Shown piece after piece: positions 17,326-26,212 of a DNA stretch of 64,000 bases (positions are counted from its first letter, which is position 1; each line of letters begins with the position of its first letter). The stretch covers positions 177,817 through 241,816 of the forward strand of contig NZ_PYGK01000013.1 of assembly GCF_003014595.1 (NCBI RefSeq), in the 5' to 3' direction. The notes below the pieces were generated by a model, which saw only the letters and a program-made list of their open reading frames with translations, searched no databases and was not told the origin of the DNA. Both the position numbers and the translations under genes were made by a program. Source of the stretch: Chitinophaga ginsengisoli (lineage in GTDB: Bacteria > Bacteroidota > Bacteroidia > Chitinophagales > Chitinophagaceae).

Positions 17326-18360
17326 TTATAACAACACGATGTCGTCTGCGTGTGCTATCTCCAGGTTCTGCACTTTACTGTCTTCCGACAGCAGGTCAGA
17401 AGAAACCTTGGCACGTGCCACCGCGATCACATTGTGCTCTTCGTCCACGATCTCGAATACCTCACCGCCTTCAAATCTTTCCAGCACAGTCAGGACACCC
17501 ACCGCCAGCAAGCTACGTCTTTTCTGCAGAGCTGTCAGCGCACCGTCGTCTACCAGTACCCTACCCGTTACCAGGCTGCCGCTGGCCAGCCATTTCTTAC
17601 GAGCCGGCATACTGCATGGCTGCGGCAGGCACAAGGTACCTGTTTTTCCGGCGATGGCATTTAGAATACCATCGGGAGTATGGATACCGAATATCACCAC
17701 CTTGATGCCCATGCGGGTAGCCAAACGGGCAAAAGTCAGTTTGGACACCATTCCACCCAGTCCCAGGCTGGACTTTTTAGTATCTGCCAGTGACAGTATC
17801 GATTCATCGATAGCATTTATCTGTGGCACTACCTTGCCTTCCCTATCCAGTACCCCGCCTACGGAAGTGCTGAACAAGAGCATGGAAGCGCCGAAACCTA
17901 CGGCTATCAGGGTGGCCAGTTCATCGTTGTCGGAGAATTTCAGCTCCAGGTCGCTCACCACATCATTCTCATTGGCTACGGGTATCACACCGTTGTCCCA
18001 GAGCTCTTCATATGTTTTTTTCAGTTGCAGGAACTGTGCCCTGTTACTGAAATGCCTACGTTCACAAAGGCTTTGCGCAATGGCAATGTCGTACGGAGCA
18101 AAATACCTGGCGTACTTGCTGAGCAGCAAGGGGTTACCGATGGCGGCGGCGGCCTTGCGCTCGCTCATAGTGCCACCGTATTGTTTCAGGTACTTCTTGC
18201 CTGCTGCTACTGCTCCTGACGATACCAATACTATATTATATTCTTCCCTAAGATCTGCTACCTGCCTGGCTATGGAAGCTACTATTGTCTCATCCAGCTC
18301 CCCATTTTCGTGGGTGATGGATGCTGTCCCAAATTTTATTACTAATATCGGTTTTGTCAC
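17326..18360 (-). CDS. proB: Glutamate 5-kinase
   Basis: A 344-residue enzyme that phosphorylates glutamate in the first step of proline synthesis. The amino-acid-kinase domain starts at VIKFGTASIT (about 7-16), with VLVSSGAVAAGKKYL (about 44-58) and NENDVVSD (about 135-142). The C-terminal third (about 265-344) is a PUA-like domain (RSLLAVGVLTVLERFEGGEV). Slightly shorter than E. coli ProB (367). It forms a proB-proA operon. Feedback inhibition by proline is usual for the family but cannot be read here. Confidence 0.96.
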   Translation of the reverse strand: MTKPILVIKFGTASITHENGELDETIVASIARQVADLREEYNIVLVSSGAVAAGKKYLKQYGGTMSERKAAAAIGNPLLLSKYARYFAPYDIAIAQSLCERRHFSNRAQFLQLKKTYEELWDNGVIPVANENDVVSDLELKFSDNDELATLIAVGFGASMLLFSTSVGGVLDREGKVVPQINAIDESILSLADTKKSSLGLGGMVSKLTFARLATRMGIKVVIFGIHTPDGILNAIAGKTGTLCLPQPCSMPARKKWLASGSLVTGRVLVDDGALTALQKRRSLLAVGVLTVLERFEGGEVFEIVDEEHNVIAVARAKVSSDLLSEDSKVQNLEIAHADDIVLL

Positions 18361-18511
18361 TGCTCGCTGAATTTGCCGACAAAATATTGAAAATGCCTCA
18401 TTTTTTCATTATTTACATTTCATTTAAAGTCTTTTACCCGGCTGTGACACCCCGTTTGGACGGGGACTATTATTTTGCAAGGTTATCTAATCGCTAAAAT
18501 ACTTATTGACA

Positions 18512-20821
18512 ATGGGCTCACGCTTGGCTACCCGTCTTTCTTTATTCACCGCATTTTCCATATGCACCCAGCTTTCCCTGCAGGCGCAGGACAAAAACCT
18601 GGTACAGTACGTAAAACCCATTATCGGTACAGAAAAAATGGGACATACCTATCCCGGTGCTACCGTACCATTCGGGATGGTGCAACTCAGCCCGGAAACG
18701 GATACGCTCCCTTATGAGATGAATGGGCGTTACAATCCGGACGTCTATAAATACTGTGCAGGGTATCAGTATGTTGATAAAACCATCACAGGGTTCAGTC
18801 ATACGCATTTCAGCGGCACCGGCCACTCTGACCTGGGCGATTTCCTGATCATGCCCACCACCGGTAAACTGTACCTGAATCCCGGCACTGCTACCAATCC
18901 TGAAAGCGGATACCGCTCCACCTTTTCACACGATAACGAAGTAGCCGAAGCGGATTACTACAAAGTAAAACTCGACAAATACAACATCACTGCTGAACTG
19001 ACCACTACCAACCGGGTGGGCTTTCATCAATATACTTTCGCAGAAGCGACAGATCAGGCGCATATCATACTCGATCTGATGGCTGGCATTTATAATTATG
19101 GCAATAAAAATGTGTGGACATTCGTAAGAGTGGAGAATGATACACTGGTAACCGGTTATCGTCAGACTAACGGATGGGCGCGTACGAGGGTAGAATATTT
19201 CGCGATGTCCTTTTCCAAACCTATCTCACATTATGGTCATCAGAACTATGCCAATGATGTGTACAAAGGTTTCTGGCGTAAGTTCGATGTAGCGCACGAC
19301 TTTCCTGAAATGGCAGGCCGTAATATCAGGGCCTGGTTCGACTTCAAAGTACAGGCAGGTGAAAAAGTGAAGATCAAGTTCGCACTATCTTCTGTAAGCA
19401 CAGAAGGCGCACTGGCCAATCTGCGTGCTGAAGCACCTGGATGGGATTTCGACAAGGTAAAGCAGGACGGGCAGGCACAATGGAACAAAGAACTGCATAA
19501 GATCACCGCGCAGCTGAACAGCAACGATGAGATGATCAACTTCTATACGGCTATGTACCATGCTTTCCTGAGTCCAACCACTTACATGGACGTTGATGGC
19601 AGTTACCGTGGCCTTGATCAGAACAATCATAAAGCTGATGGCTTCACCAACTATACCACTTTCTCCCTGTGGGATACATACAGGGCATTACATCCGCTGT
19701 TCAACGTGATACAGCCTAAACGTAATGCAGACATGATCCAGTCAATGCTGGCGCACTACGATCAGAGTGCACAGCACATGCTGCCGGTATGGTCACACTA
19801 CGCCAATGAGAACTGGTGTATGACCGGTTATCACAGCGTGTCGCTCATTGCAGATGCGATCATTAAAGGCAATGCACCTTTTGATGCAGAAAGAGCCCTG
19901 GCCGCCTGTGTAACAACCGCCAGGCACCGTACGTACGATGGTATTGGTTATTACATAGACAAAGGGTATGTGCCTGAAGATAAAAGCGGCGCTTCCGTAT
20001 CGAAGACACTGGAGTACGCCTACGATGACTGGTGTATAGCGCAGATTGCAAAGAAGTTGGGCAAGCAGGATATTTATGACGAATTCATCAAACGTTCACA
20101 GAACTACCGTAATGTATATGATGCGAACATCGGATATATGCGTCCCCGTTTGAATGACGGCACCTTCCGCGCAGCATTCGATCCGCTGAAGACAGATAAC
20201 CAGGGCTTTATTGAAGGGAATGCATGGAACTACAGTCTGTATGTACCACAATATCCTGCAGAGCTGGTAGCGCTTAACGGCGGTAAGAAAAGGTTCTCCG
20301 GTCACCTGGACAGCCTGTTCACCATGCATCTGCCAGATGAATTCTTTGCTGAAACTGAAGACATTACCCGCGACGGTATCATCGGCAACTATGTACACGG
20401 TAATGAACCTTCTCATCATGTAGCTTATCTCTACAACTGGACTGGAGAGGCATGGAAAACACAGGAAAGAGTGCGTATGATCCTGAAGAAGATGTACCAT
20501 CCTGGTGCAGATGGATTAGGCGGTAATGATGACTGTGGTCAGATGAGCGCCTGGTATATATTCACCTCTCTTGGTTTTTATCCGGTATGTCCTGGTTCTG
20601 ACCAGTATATACTCGGAAGTCCGGCAGTAAAAGAAGCCACTATTCAGCTGGAGAATGGCAAGACTTTCACTGTAGAGGCACCTGGCCAGAGTGATAAGAA
20701 TGTGTATGTGCAGAAAGTAACGTTGAACGGACAGCCTGTGCTGACGAACAGCATCAGCCATGCAGATATCATGAATGGAGGCCGTCTGGTGTTCCAGATG
20801 GGCGCCAAACCGAAGAAATAA
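18512..20821 (+). CDS. GH92 exo-alpha-mannosidase
   Basis: A 769-residue secreted calcium-dependent exo-mannosidase, probably acting on alpha-1,2 or related linkages of yeast-type or N-glycans. After a signal peptide (ending about ...LSLQAQ) come the family motifs VKPIIGTEKMGHTYPGA, FSHTHFSGTGHSDLGD, and near the C terminus GNDDCGQMSAWYIF plus GSDQYILGSP. Length is typical. I chose the ATG at 18512; an in-frame TTG at 18506 is possible but less likely. It stands alone: proB is divergent and a terminator follows. There is no SusCD pair beside it. Confidence 0.93.
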   Translation: MGSRLATRLSLFTAFSICTQLSLQAQDKNLVQYVKPIIGTEKMGHTYPGATVPFGMVQLSPETDTLPYEMNGRYNPDVYKYCAGYQYVDKTITGFSHTHFSGTGHSDLGDFLIMPTTGKLYLNPGTATNPESGYRSTFSHDNEVAEADYYKVKLDKYNITAELTTTNRVGFHQYTFAEATDQAHIILDLMAGIYNYGNKNVWTFVRVENDTLVTGYRQTNGWARTRVEYFAMSFSKPISHYGHQNYANDVYKGFWRKFDVAHDFPEMAGRNIRAWFDFKVQAGEKVKIKFALSSVSTEGALANLRAEAPGWDFDKVKQDGQAQWNKELHKITAQLNSNDEMINFYTAMYHAFLSPTTYMDVDGSYRGLDQNNHKADGFTNYTTFSLWDTYRALHPLFNVIQPKRNADMIQSMLAHYDQSAQHMLPVWSHYANENWCMTGYHSVSLIADAIIKGNAPFDAERALAACVTTARHRTYDGIGYYIDKGYVPEDKSGASVSKTLEYAYDDWCIAQIAKKLGKQDIYDEFIKRSQNYRNVYDANIGYMRPRLNDGTFRAAFDPLKTDNQGFIEGNAWNYSLYVPQYPAELVALNGGKKRFSGHLDSLFTMHLPDEFFAETEDITRDGIIGNYVHGNEPSHHVAYLYNWTGEAWKTQERVRMILKKMYHPGADGLGGNDDCGQMSAWYIFTSLGFYPVCPGSDQYILGSPAVKEATIQLENGKTFTVEAPGQSDKNVYVQKVTLNGQPVLTNSISHADIMNGGRLVFQMGAKPKK

Positions 20822-20838
20822 CCCGCTCCACGGATAAG

Positions 20839-20888
20839 AAAGAGGGATGGATGAGAGGATTAGCCTCTTATCCATCCCTCTTAGTTTT
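20839..20888 (+). terminator. Terminator of the GH92 gene
   Basis: A long stem AGAGGGATGGAT / ATCCATCCCTCT (20841-20852 with 20870-20881) continues inward through GAGG/CCTC. A T-rich run follows at 20881-20889. It lies 20 bp after the stop. Confidence 0.85.
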
Positions 20889-20919
20889 TACGTAAATTTA
20901 TATATACTAACCCGTATAT

Positions 20920-21423
20920 ATGAAAGCAATCCCACATCAGCACAGCTTCAGGTTTCACAACCTGGGCATTGGTGATATACAGCTGGGCAAAAAGCCGGAA
21001 CAGATACCCGGCATGTTACCTTTTCCCTCCTATACCGGTAAAAACAATTTTCTGGTTTATCCTGATGCTGCTCATTATCATGCATTTAACGGAACGGCCA
21101 GGGGCACTATTGAGAAAGATGATCCGGGTATAGACCTGCAGCATCTTTTCACGGGCATCAATGATAACGGGTTTATCAACCGCATATTCCTTTATCCGCA
21201 GGAAGCCAATGAGCAACTGGCATGGCGATTGAGTCAGTTATATGGTGAGCCGTTTATAGGAAAGGGTCAGTCGGGCGTGCAGAACACCTGGATTACAGAG
21301 AGTGAAACGGAGGTAACGTTATTCAGCCCGTCGGATCATAAAACGGTTAATACTGTTATTTCGTTCCGTTTCTTTTATGATTTTCCGGCATTGAAGGAAT
21401 ATATCATTGAAGGTAGAACGTAG
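20920..21423 (+). CDS. Hypothetical protein
   Basis: A 167-residue soluble protein with no signal peptide or membrane segment. It is rich in aromatic and polar residues (HSFRFHNLGIGDIQLG, FYDFPALKEYI) and I recognise no domain. Codon use and composition look like the neighbours. An AT-rich gap with TTTACGTAAATTTATATA precedes the start. It is transcribed independently of the GH92 gene because a terminator separates them. Confidence 0.6.
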   Translation: MKAIPHQHSFRFHNLGIGDIQLGKKPEQIPGMLPFPSYTGKNNFLVYPDAAHYHAFNGTARGTIEKDDPGIDLQHLFTGINDNGFINRIFLYPQEANEQLAWRLSQLYGEPFIGKGQSGVQNTWITESETEVTLFSPSDHKTVNTVISFRFFYDFPALKEYIIEGRT

Positions 21424-21454
21424 TTAGCATTTACAGCATGTATACAAAAGAAAA

Positions 21455-21474
21455 GGCCTGCTAAAAAGCAGGCC
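21455..21474. terminator. Perfect 8-bp hairpin after the hypothetical gene
   Basis: GGCCTGCT (21455-21462) pairs with AGCAGGCC (21467-21474) around AAAA. On the plus strand no T run follows; on the minus strand the hairpin is followed by TTTTCTTTT. It would therefore act better on an antisense transcript. Confidence 0.45.
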
Positions 21475-22193
21475 AGTTATGGTACTTTGGGGGGGACAAT
21501 ACAATTAGGGTTTTCAAAGGGTACAATATTTTAAATCAGCATTCAGGCTTAATTGCCTTCTCAATATTAGAGAAAATAAAGTTCCGGAAGTTGTCATTAA
21601 GAGCGTATATGGGTCATGTGTATCCTCACTTAGAGTTACCTGTTACAACACGAAAATAAACGCCAATAGAGCAAAATGCCTGTGATTCATGCCAATAGCG
21701 CATTTCAAAGAGATAAATAACTGATAAACAGCCATTCCTATACAGGTAAGTGGGGAGAAAAAACCGGCAATGAATCAAGAGGAAACGTATAAATACGTAA
21801 ATACAATCTGCGTAAATCACGGTAAATAGGTGACCGGTATTTCCCGGTATCCGACGGATCGATTTTCAAGCCATATATAATACGTGCACGATTTTGAGGT
21901 GAACTGGCCGAAAAAAGCAGTTCTTATATGTTATTTTTTTCTTACACCGATATTATCCGGTAAATTTATACCGTTATTTACGCAGAAAGACCCTTCGTGT
22001 TTAAACAAAAAAAGAGCATAAATACACGGTTTTTATATTATAGAAAATTATATATAACCTGAGCCGGAAGTAATTATAAATTTCCCATGTTTGTAATGTC
22101 ATGATTATCATAAACTTACAATGATTCCCCCATGCTTTAAAACCTAGTTTTAGATTGTTAATGAGATTGATAAAACCTAAAATACAATATCTT
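21475..22193. other. AT-rich gene-free stretch with GTAAAT motifs
   Basis: About 720 bp without a credible gene. The only structure I see is a cluster of GTAAAT-containing motifs between 21790 and 21990, including TGCGTAAAT at 21809-21817 and its inverse ATTTACGCA at 21976-21984. These could be control sites for the gene that starts at 22194. Nothing else recognisable. Confidence 0.4.
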
Positions 22194-22649
22194 ATGTCAG
22201 CCGCTAAAACCATAAAAGCAGGTCGGTTCGTAAACAACAAGCACGTCACTATGCTGCGTGAAAACTATAAACAAAAAAGGTGGGAAGCTAATTCAGCTCG
22301 TCTTGGCAAGCCTGACTCTCTCAGCGTGTGGTACAGCCTGGACGGGTTGAAGGAATATATCGAGACTGCTGAAGCGGCGGGTGCAGACGGCATTAGGGTT
22401 TATTTTGGGGTATACCCGTCTGTTTTCCCTGAAAACATCTTACTTCAGGACAGACAGACGGTGGTTTTTGTTGCTACCCAGCAGAAAACCAGTCAAACCG
22501 GTAAAACCGAAAGTAAAGACCTGTATGTTTCTACACCAGACGGACCTGAGATAATAGCATTTAACTTTTCACTGCCTTGTCCGCCTGCATGTACAGGCCC
22601 GGAACGAACCGCTCAGAGAACTGTTGAGCTCCGGCCTGCTGGAAATTAA
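22194..22649 (+). CDS. Hypothetical protein
   Basis: A 151-residue soluble protein of unknown function. I take the ATG at 22194 (MSAAKTIKAGRFV) rather than the in-frame ATG at 22155, because homology-like sequence begins there and the upstream codons encode an unusual basic stretch. A recognisable piece is DGLKEYIETAEAAGADGIRV (about 57-76), an amphipathic helix. The C-terminal part has LPCPPACTGPE with two Cys. It is followed by a strong terminator and precedes the membrane-protein/two-component genes. Confidence 0.6.
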   Translation: MSAAKTIKAGRFVNNKHVTMLRENYKQKRWEANSARLGKPDSLSVWYSLDGLKEYIETAEAAGADGIRVYFGVYPSVFPENILLQDRQTVVFVATQQKTSQTGKTESKDLYVSTPDGPEIIAFNFSLPCPPACTGPERTAQRTVELRPAGN

Positions 22650-22682
22650 CGTTTCCCCATCCAGATAAATCATGTTCCTAAG

Positions 22683-22712
22683 CTGCCGGATATAACATCC
22701 GGCAGTTTTTTT
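22683..22712 (+). terminator. Rho-independent terminator
   Basis: CTGCCGGAT (22683-22691) pairs perfectly with ATCCGGCAG (22697-22705), followed by TTTTTTT. It lies 34 bp after the stop at 22649. Confidence 0.92.
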
Positions 22713-22808
22713 ATCGGGGCCTGAAATTATTTTATCGCCACTTTTATTAATTTACCAGCCGCATAAAAGTCATTAGTAACAGTTTAAAACACTTGCCACC
22801 AATATTCT

Positions 22809-23504
22809 ATGTCTTGCGTACATATAAATATGCTCTTGTTTTCTCATATATCTCTGTACCGGTTGCCAGTGCATGTTTTAGTCATGATTATCTGTTTTGT
22901 TACAGCACTACTTGCTAAACTCCAGAAAAATCCTCCCCGGTATCTGAACTCGTTCATTATATATATCCTTGTAACTATTATTGTGGAAGTGATTGCCTGG
23001 TGGTATAGTATTCACAGTAAGCGTAACCTGATCTTCTATAACTTTTATGCAATCATCAACTTTACTTACCTGATCTTTCTGCTCCGGTCTTTTATAACCA
23101 ATGTGAAAATAGTCAACGTTATGGGAGTACTTATGTTCGTATACCCTGTGTTGTCACTTATTAATCTGTTTCTCATCCAGGGGCTTAACACTGCTTTCAA
23201 TACCTATACTTTTCTATCGGGCTGTATCATAGTAGTAACAGCCAGCATATGCTACTTTTACGAGCGTATCAAATATCCCGGACCGCATAGCCTGTTAAAA
23301 GAACCTGCCTTTTGGGTATCCACCGGTCTGCTCTTCTTTTACACCTGCAGTCCGCCACTGACCGGAGTACTGAATGCTATATCACTAATGCCATTTTATA
23401 ACTATAAGACGCTTTATTTCATCAACCTTATGATAAATATTATCCTATATTTATTGTTTAGCATTTCGTTCATATGCAATCTGATTTTCAGGAGGTATTC
23501 CTAG
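22809..23504 (+). CDS. Hypothetical integral membrane protein, about seven TM helices
   Basis: A 231-residue very hydrophobic protein with about seven predicted helices from residue 18 to the C terminus (for example VLVMIICFVTALLA, FIIYILVTIIVEVIAWW, VSTGLLFFYTCSPPL). I recognise no family. The last 31 bp overlap the start of the histidine-kinase gene in another frame, which implies translational coupling. This suggests it may be the sensory or membrane partner of that kinase (inference). Confidence 0.7.
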   Translation: MSCVHINMLLFSHISLYRLPVHVLVMIICFVTALLAKLQKNPPRYLNSFIIYILVTIIVEVIAWWYSIHSKRNLIFYNFYAIINFTYLIFLLRSFITNVKIVNVMGVLMFVYPVLSLINLFLIQGLNTAFNTYTFLSGCIIVVTASICYFYERIKYPGPHSLLKEPAFWVSTGLLFFYTCSPPLTGVLNAISLMPFYNYKTLYFINLMINIILYLLFSISFICNLIFRRYS

Positions 23505-24310
23505 TCATTTTTACATCCCTCTTTCTGCTCGTTTTACTGGTGGGCTTCATCGTTATTATGTTGATACTGAATCAGAAGAGCAGGCATGCACAGGCGCAGG
23601 AACTCCGATTAATGAAAGAAAGGTATGAACAGGAACTATTAAGATCACAACTTGAAATTCAGGAGAATGTGTTCGGACACCTATCCCAGGAAATCCATGA
23701 TAATATCGGGCAGTCCCTCACATTCGTAGCATTGTCACTATTAACGGTACCGGTAGAGAACAACAGCGAGGCGCAGGAATATATCGAAGAGAGCAGAAAG
23801 GCTTTGCAGAAAGCCATCACAGAACTAAGAGATCTTTCCCGCAGTTTACATACAGACCGTGTCACCGAAGTAGGCCTTGCCAATTCTATTGATTTCGAAC
23901 TGGAGAGACTGAAGAGGACCAATTTGTACGAAACTTCTTTTAATTTTGCCGACATACGGAACCTGCTGGACCATCAGACAGAAATCATACTTTTTCGCAT
24001 CGTACAGGAAATGCTCAACAATATCGTGAAACATGCCAAAGCCAGTAGAGTAGAAATCAGACTTTCCCACAAAACAGATATCCTTGTACTGGAGATCAAG
24101 GATAACGGCGTAGGATTTGATCCGGAAGCCCTGTTTGCTAAACAGGAAAGGTTGAAAGGACTAGGACTGATGAACATTCGAAAAAGAGCATCCCTGATAG
24201 GAGGCACATTCCATATCAACAGTGCGAAAAATAGCGGTACCGCCATTCGTATCACTATACCCGTAAATAAACAATCATTTCATGAGCATAACCAGGAAAG
24301 CGAAATATAG
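23474..24310 (+). CDS. Sensor histidine kinase, NarX/DesK-type
   Basis: A 278-residue single-TM kinase. Residues 7-32 form a membrane helix, 37-65 look like a coiled-coil linker, and the HisKA_3 box LSQEIHDNIGQSL has the phospho-acceptor His75. The HATPase domain follows with the N box (EMLNNIVKHA), the G1 box DNGVGFD and the G2 box GLGLMNIRKR. It has no periplasmic sensor domain, so signal input probably comes from a partner. Its gene overlaps the upstream membrane protein by 31 bp and the response regulator by 29 bp. Confidence 0.93.
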   Translation: MQSDFQEVFLVIFTSLFLLVLLVGFIVIMLILNQKSRHAQAQELRLMKERYEQELLRSQLEIQENVFGHLSQEIHDNIGQSLTFVALSLLTVPVENNSEAQEYIEESRKALQKAITELRDLSRSLHTDRVTEVGLANSIDFELERLKRTNLYETSFNFADIRNLLDHQTEIILFRIVQEMLNNIVKHAKASRVEIRLSHKTDILVLEIKDNGVGFDPEALFAKQERLKGLGLMNIRKRASLIGGTFHINSAKNSGTAIRITIPVNKQSFHEHNQESEI

Positions 24311-24959
24311 TGTTGCCATTGCCGATGATCATGTACTGGTAAGGAAAGCACTTGGCAGGCTGATTAATACCTTTACTGATTACTTTATACTTTTCGAAGC
24401 CAGTAACGGGGAAGAAGTGATCAAGATCATCAATAACCGTGAGTTACAATTACCAGATATACTGATACTGGACGTCAACATGCCCGGCATGAACGGTTAC
24501 GAAACTGCTACCTGGATCAATAACCATTTCCCTCAGATTAAGGTACTTGCGCTCTCTATGCTGAACGACGAGTCCGTGATCATTAAGATGTTAAAATCCG
24601 GTGCAAAAGGTTATATCATGAAGAACGTCGAGCCTGACGATCTGAAGGAAGCCTTTGATTCTATTATTAAGAAAGATTTCTATCTGCCTGATTACATCTC
24701 CGGAAAGGTAATATCTGGTTTACAACGGGATGTATTATCACTTAGCGAAAAGATAGAACTGACACCTAAGGAAAAAACATTCCTGCAATTCCTCTGTACA
24801 GAATTATCCTACAAGGAAATTGCACAGAAGATGTTTGTAAGTCCCCGAACCATTGATGACTATAAAAGCAGTCTTTGCGACAAGCTGAAGGTTAAAACCC
24901 GAGTGGGTCTTGTCATTTTCGGTATCAGGTATGGACTGATAGACATCAATACCGACTAA
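24282..24959 (+). CDS. NarL/LuxR-family response regulator
   Basis: A 225-residue DNA-binding regulator and the cognate partner of the kinase before it. The receiver domain (about 9-125) has the acidic pair Asp15-Asp16 and phospho-acceptor Asp64 in LILDVNMPGMNG. The C-terminal LuxR HTH (about 163-220) contains LTPKEKTFLQFL and KEIAQKMFVSPRTIDDYKS. It overlaps the kinase gene by 29 bp. Its stop overlaps the convergent DUF2264 gene by 4 bp. Targets are not visible. Confidence 0.94.
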   Translation: MSITRKAKYSVAIADDHVLVRKALGRLINTFTDYFILFEASNGEEVIKIINNRELQLPDILILDVNMPGMNGYETATWINNHFPQIKVLALSMLNDESVIIKMLKSGAKGYIMKNVEPDDLKEAFDSIIKKDFYLPDYISGKVISGLQRDVLSLSEKIELTPKEKTFLQFLCTELSYKEIAQKMFVSPRTIDDYKSSLCDKLKVKTRVGLVIFGIRYGLIDINTD

Positions 24960-26212
24960 AGCGCATGGTCTTTCTTCACTGTTTTGCCCGCCCATGCTTT
25001 TTGCGCGGTCCACTCTCCGGAGGAAGCCGTCCAGAAAGCATTTTTTTCTGGCAGACCTAATGCCAGGAATCCTGTTGTACACAGGTATAAACTGCCGGTG
25101 GATGTATATACATCTGCTATTTCGGGTTGATGGCCGCAGAAGCCTAATTGCAGCCAGCCGTCTTTGTCAAATGTGCCAGGCGTTTCAAAGATGTTCTTCA
25201 TTACAGCTGTCAGGGCCGCCCGTACCTGACCCGGCGTCAGTTCTGCCGGCAGCTGCTCATGGAGTGCCAGCTGTACCAGTGGCTGAAAAACAGCATTCCG
25301 GTAGGTCATAGAACGCCCCACTACGGGGAAAGTACCTTCGGGGGAGATGAGTCTTTCCTGGATCACGCCGTAGCGCTGCATCCTGGTAATGGCTAGCTCA
25401 TATTCCTTTGGATTGATCTTACCCGCTTCAGACAGTACTTTCAGAATGTCTGTCAGCATCGGCTGTATGACAAAACCATTGTAGTAGTCAAAATGGAAAT
25501 CGGCCCCATCACCATACATCCCATCGCCCTTATACCACTCCTGGTGCTTTTTCACGGCATAATCCACCCGCATACCGTCCCACTCTTCTCCAAACAGCAG
25601 CAATGCAGCTTCAATAATAGCGGCAAACAACAGCCAGTTATTATATCCTGGCCTGATACTGCGCAGGCTCTTAAAGCCAGCTACTACCTGCTGCTTAACG
25701 GTTGCAGGAAGGGGCTGCCATAACTGTTTAGGCGCCCTGATAAAGGCATGTGCAAGGAATGCGCCATCCACCAGGGGCTGCCCGTCAAACTGCCCGGTAA
25801 AGTTCATATAGTCCGCGCCGCCGGGTTGTACTGCCTGGGCAGTCGCCTTTAACGCATAATCGATGAAACGAGCCCTTATTTTGCCTTCAGGGGTGTCGTC
25901 AGCACCTAACTCCAACCAGGAAGAGATCCCGGCCATAGTACGCCCAAAAGCCTCTAAATAGGTCACCTTTTCGACCGGCTTGTTGTAACCGGGTGCTTTC
26001 TCCGTCGGCATCTTTTGCCGGAGCTGTCCCAGGCTCAGATTTTTCATCACTGGTTCTGCTATGCGCGTTAACAACTGCACCCAGTAGTCCCGGTCTGTGG
26101 GAAAAACAGCACTTCCTGCAGGTTGTTGTGTTGCCTGCAGGAAGTTGCCTGATTTAACCGCTCCGGCCATACCGGCCAATGGAACGGCTTTTATAAAGTG
26201 ACGTCTGTGCAT
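24956..26212 (-). CDS. DUF2264-family secreted enzyme
   Basis: A 418-residue protein with an RR-containing signal (HRRHFIKAVPLAGMAGAV), which may use the Tat route. The body matches DUF2264, an alpha/alpha-barrel family: TYLEAFGRTMAGISSWLELG (about 86-105), RPGYNNWLLFAAIIEAALL (about 193-211) and GDGMYGDGADFHFDYYNGFV (about 233-252). The family is classed with glycoside hydrolases acting on uronic acids (my recollection, moderate). Its ATG overlaps the stop of the GH88 gene by one base (TAATG), so it is coupled to that gene. A joint role in unsaturated or plain uronide release is inferred. Confidence 0.85.
   Translation of the reverse strand: MHRRHFIKAVPLAGMAGAVKSGNFLQATQQPAGSAVFPTDRDYWVQLLTRIAEPVMKNLSLGQLRQKMPTEKAPGYNKPVEKVTYLEAFGRTMAGISSWLELGADDTPEGKIRARFIDYALKATAQAVQPGGADYMNFTGQFDGQPLVDGAFLAHAFIRAPKQLWQPLPATVKQQVVAGFKSLRSIRPGYNNWLLFAAIIEAALLLFGEEWDGMRVDYAVKKHQEWYKGDGMYGDGADFHFDYYNGFVIQPMLTDILKVLSEAGKINPKEYELAITRMQRYGVIQERLISPEGTFPVVGRSMTYRNAVFQPLVQLALHEQLPAELTPGQVRAALTAVMKNIFETPGTFDKDGWLQLGFCGHQPEIADVYTSTGSLYLCTTGFLALGLPEKNAFWTASSGEWTAQKAWAGKTVKKDHAL

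Noticed and set aside
17003..18370. 455-codon plus-strand frame
   Set aside because: It is antisense to proA and proB, which have full family motifs. The translation is very rich in Ser, Cys and Arg with no domain.
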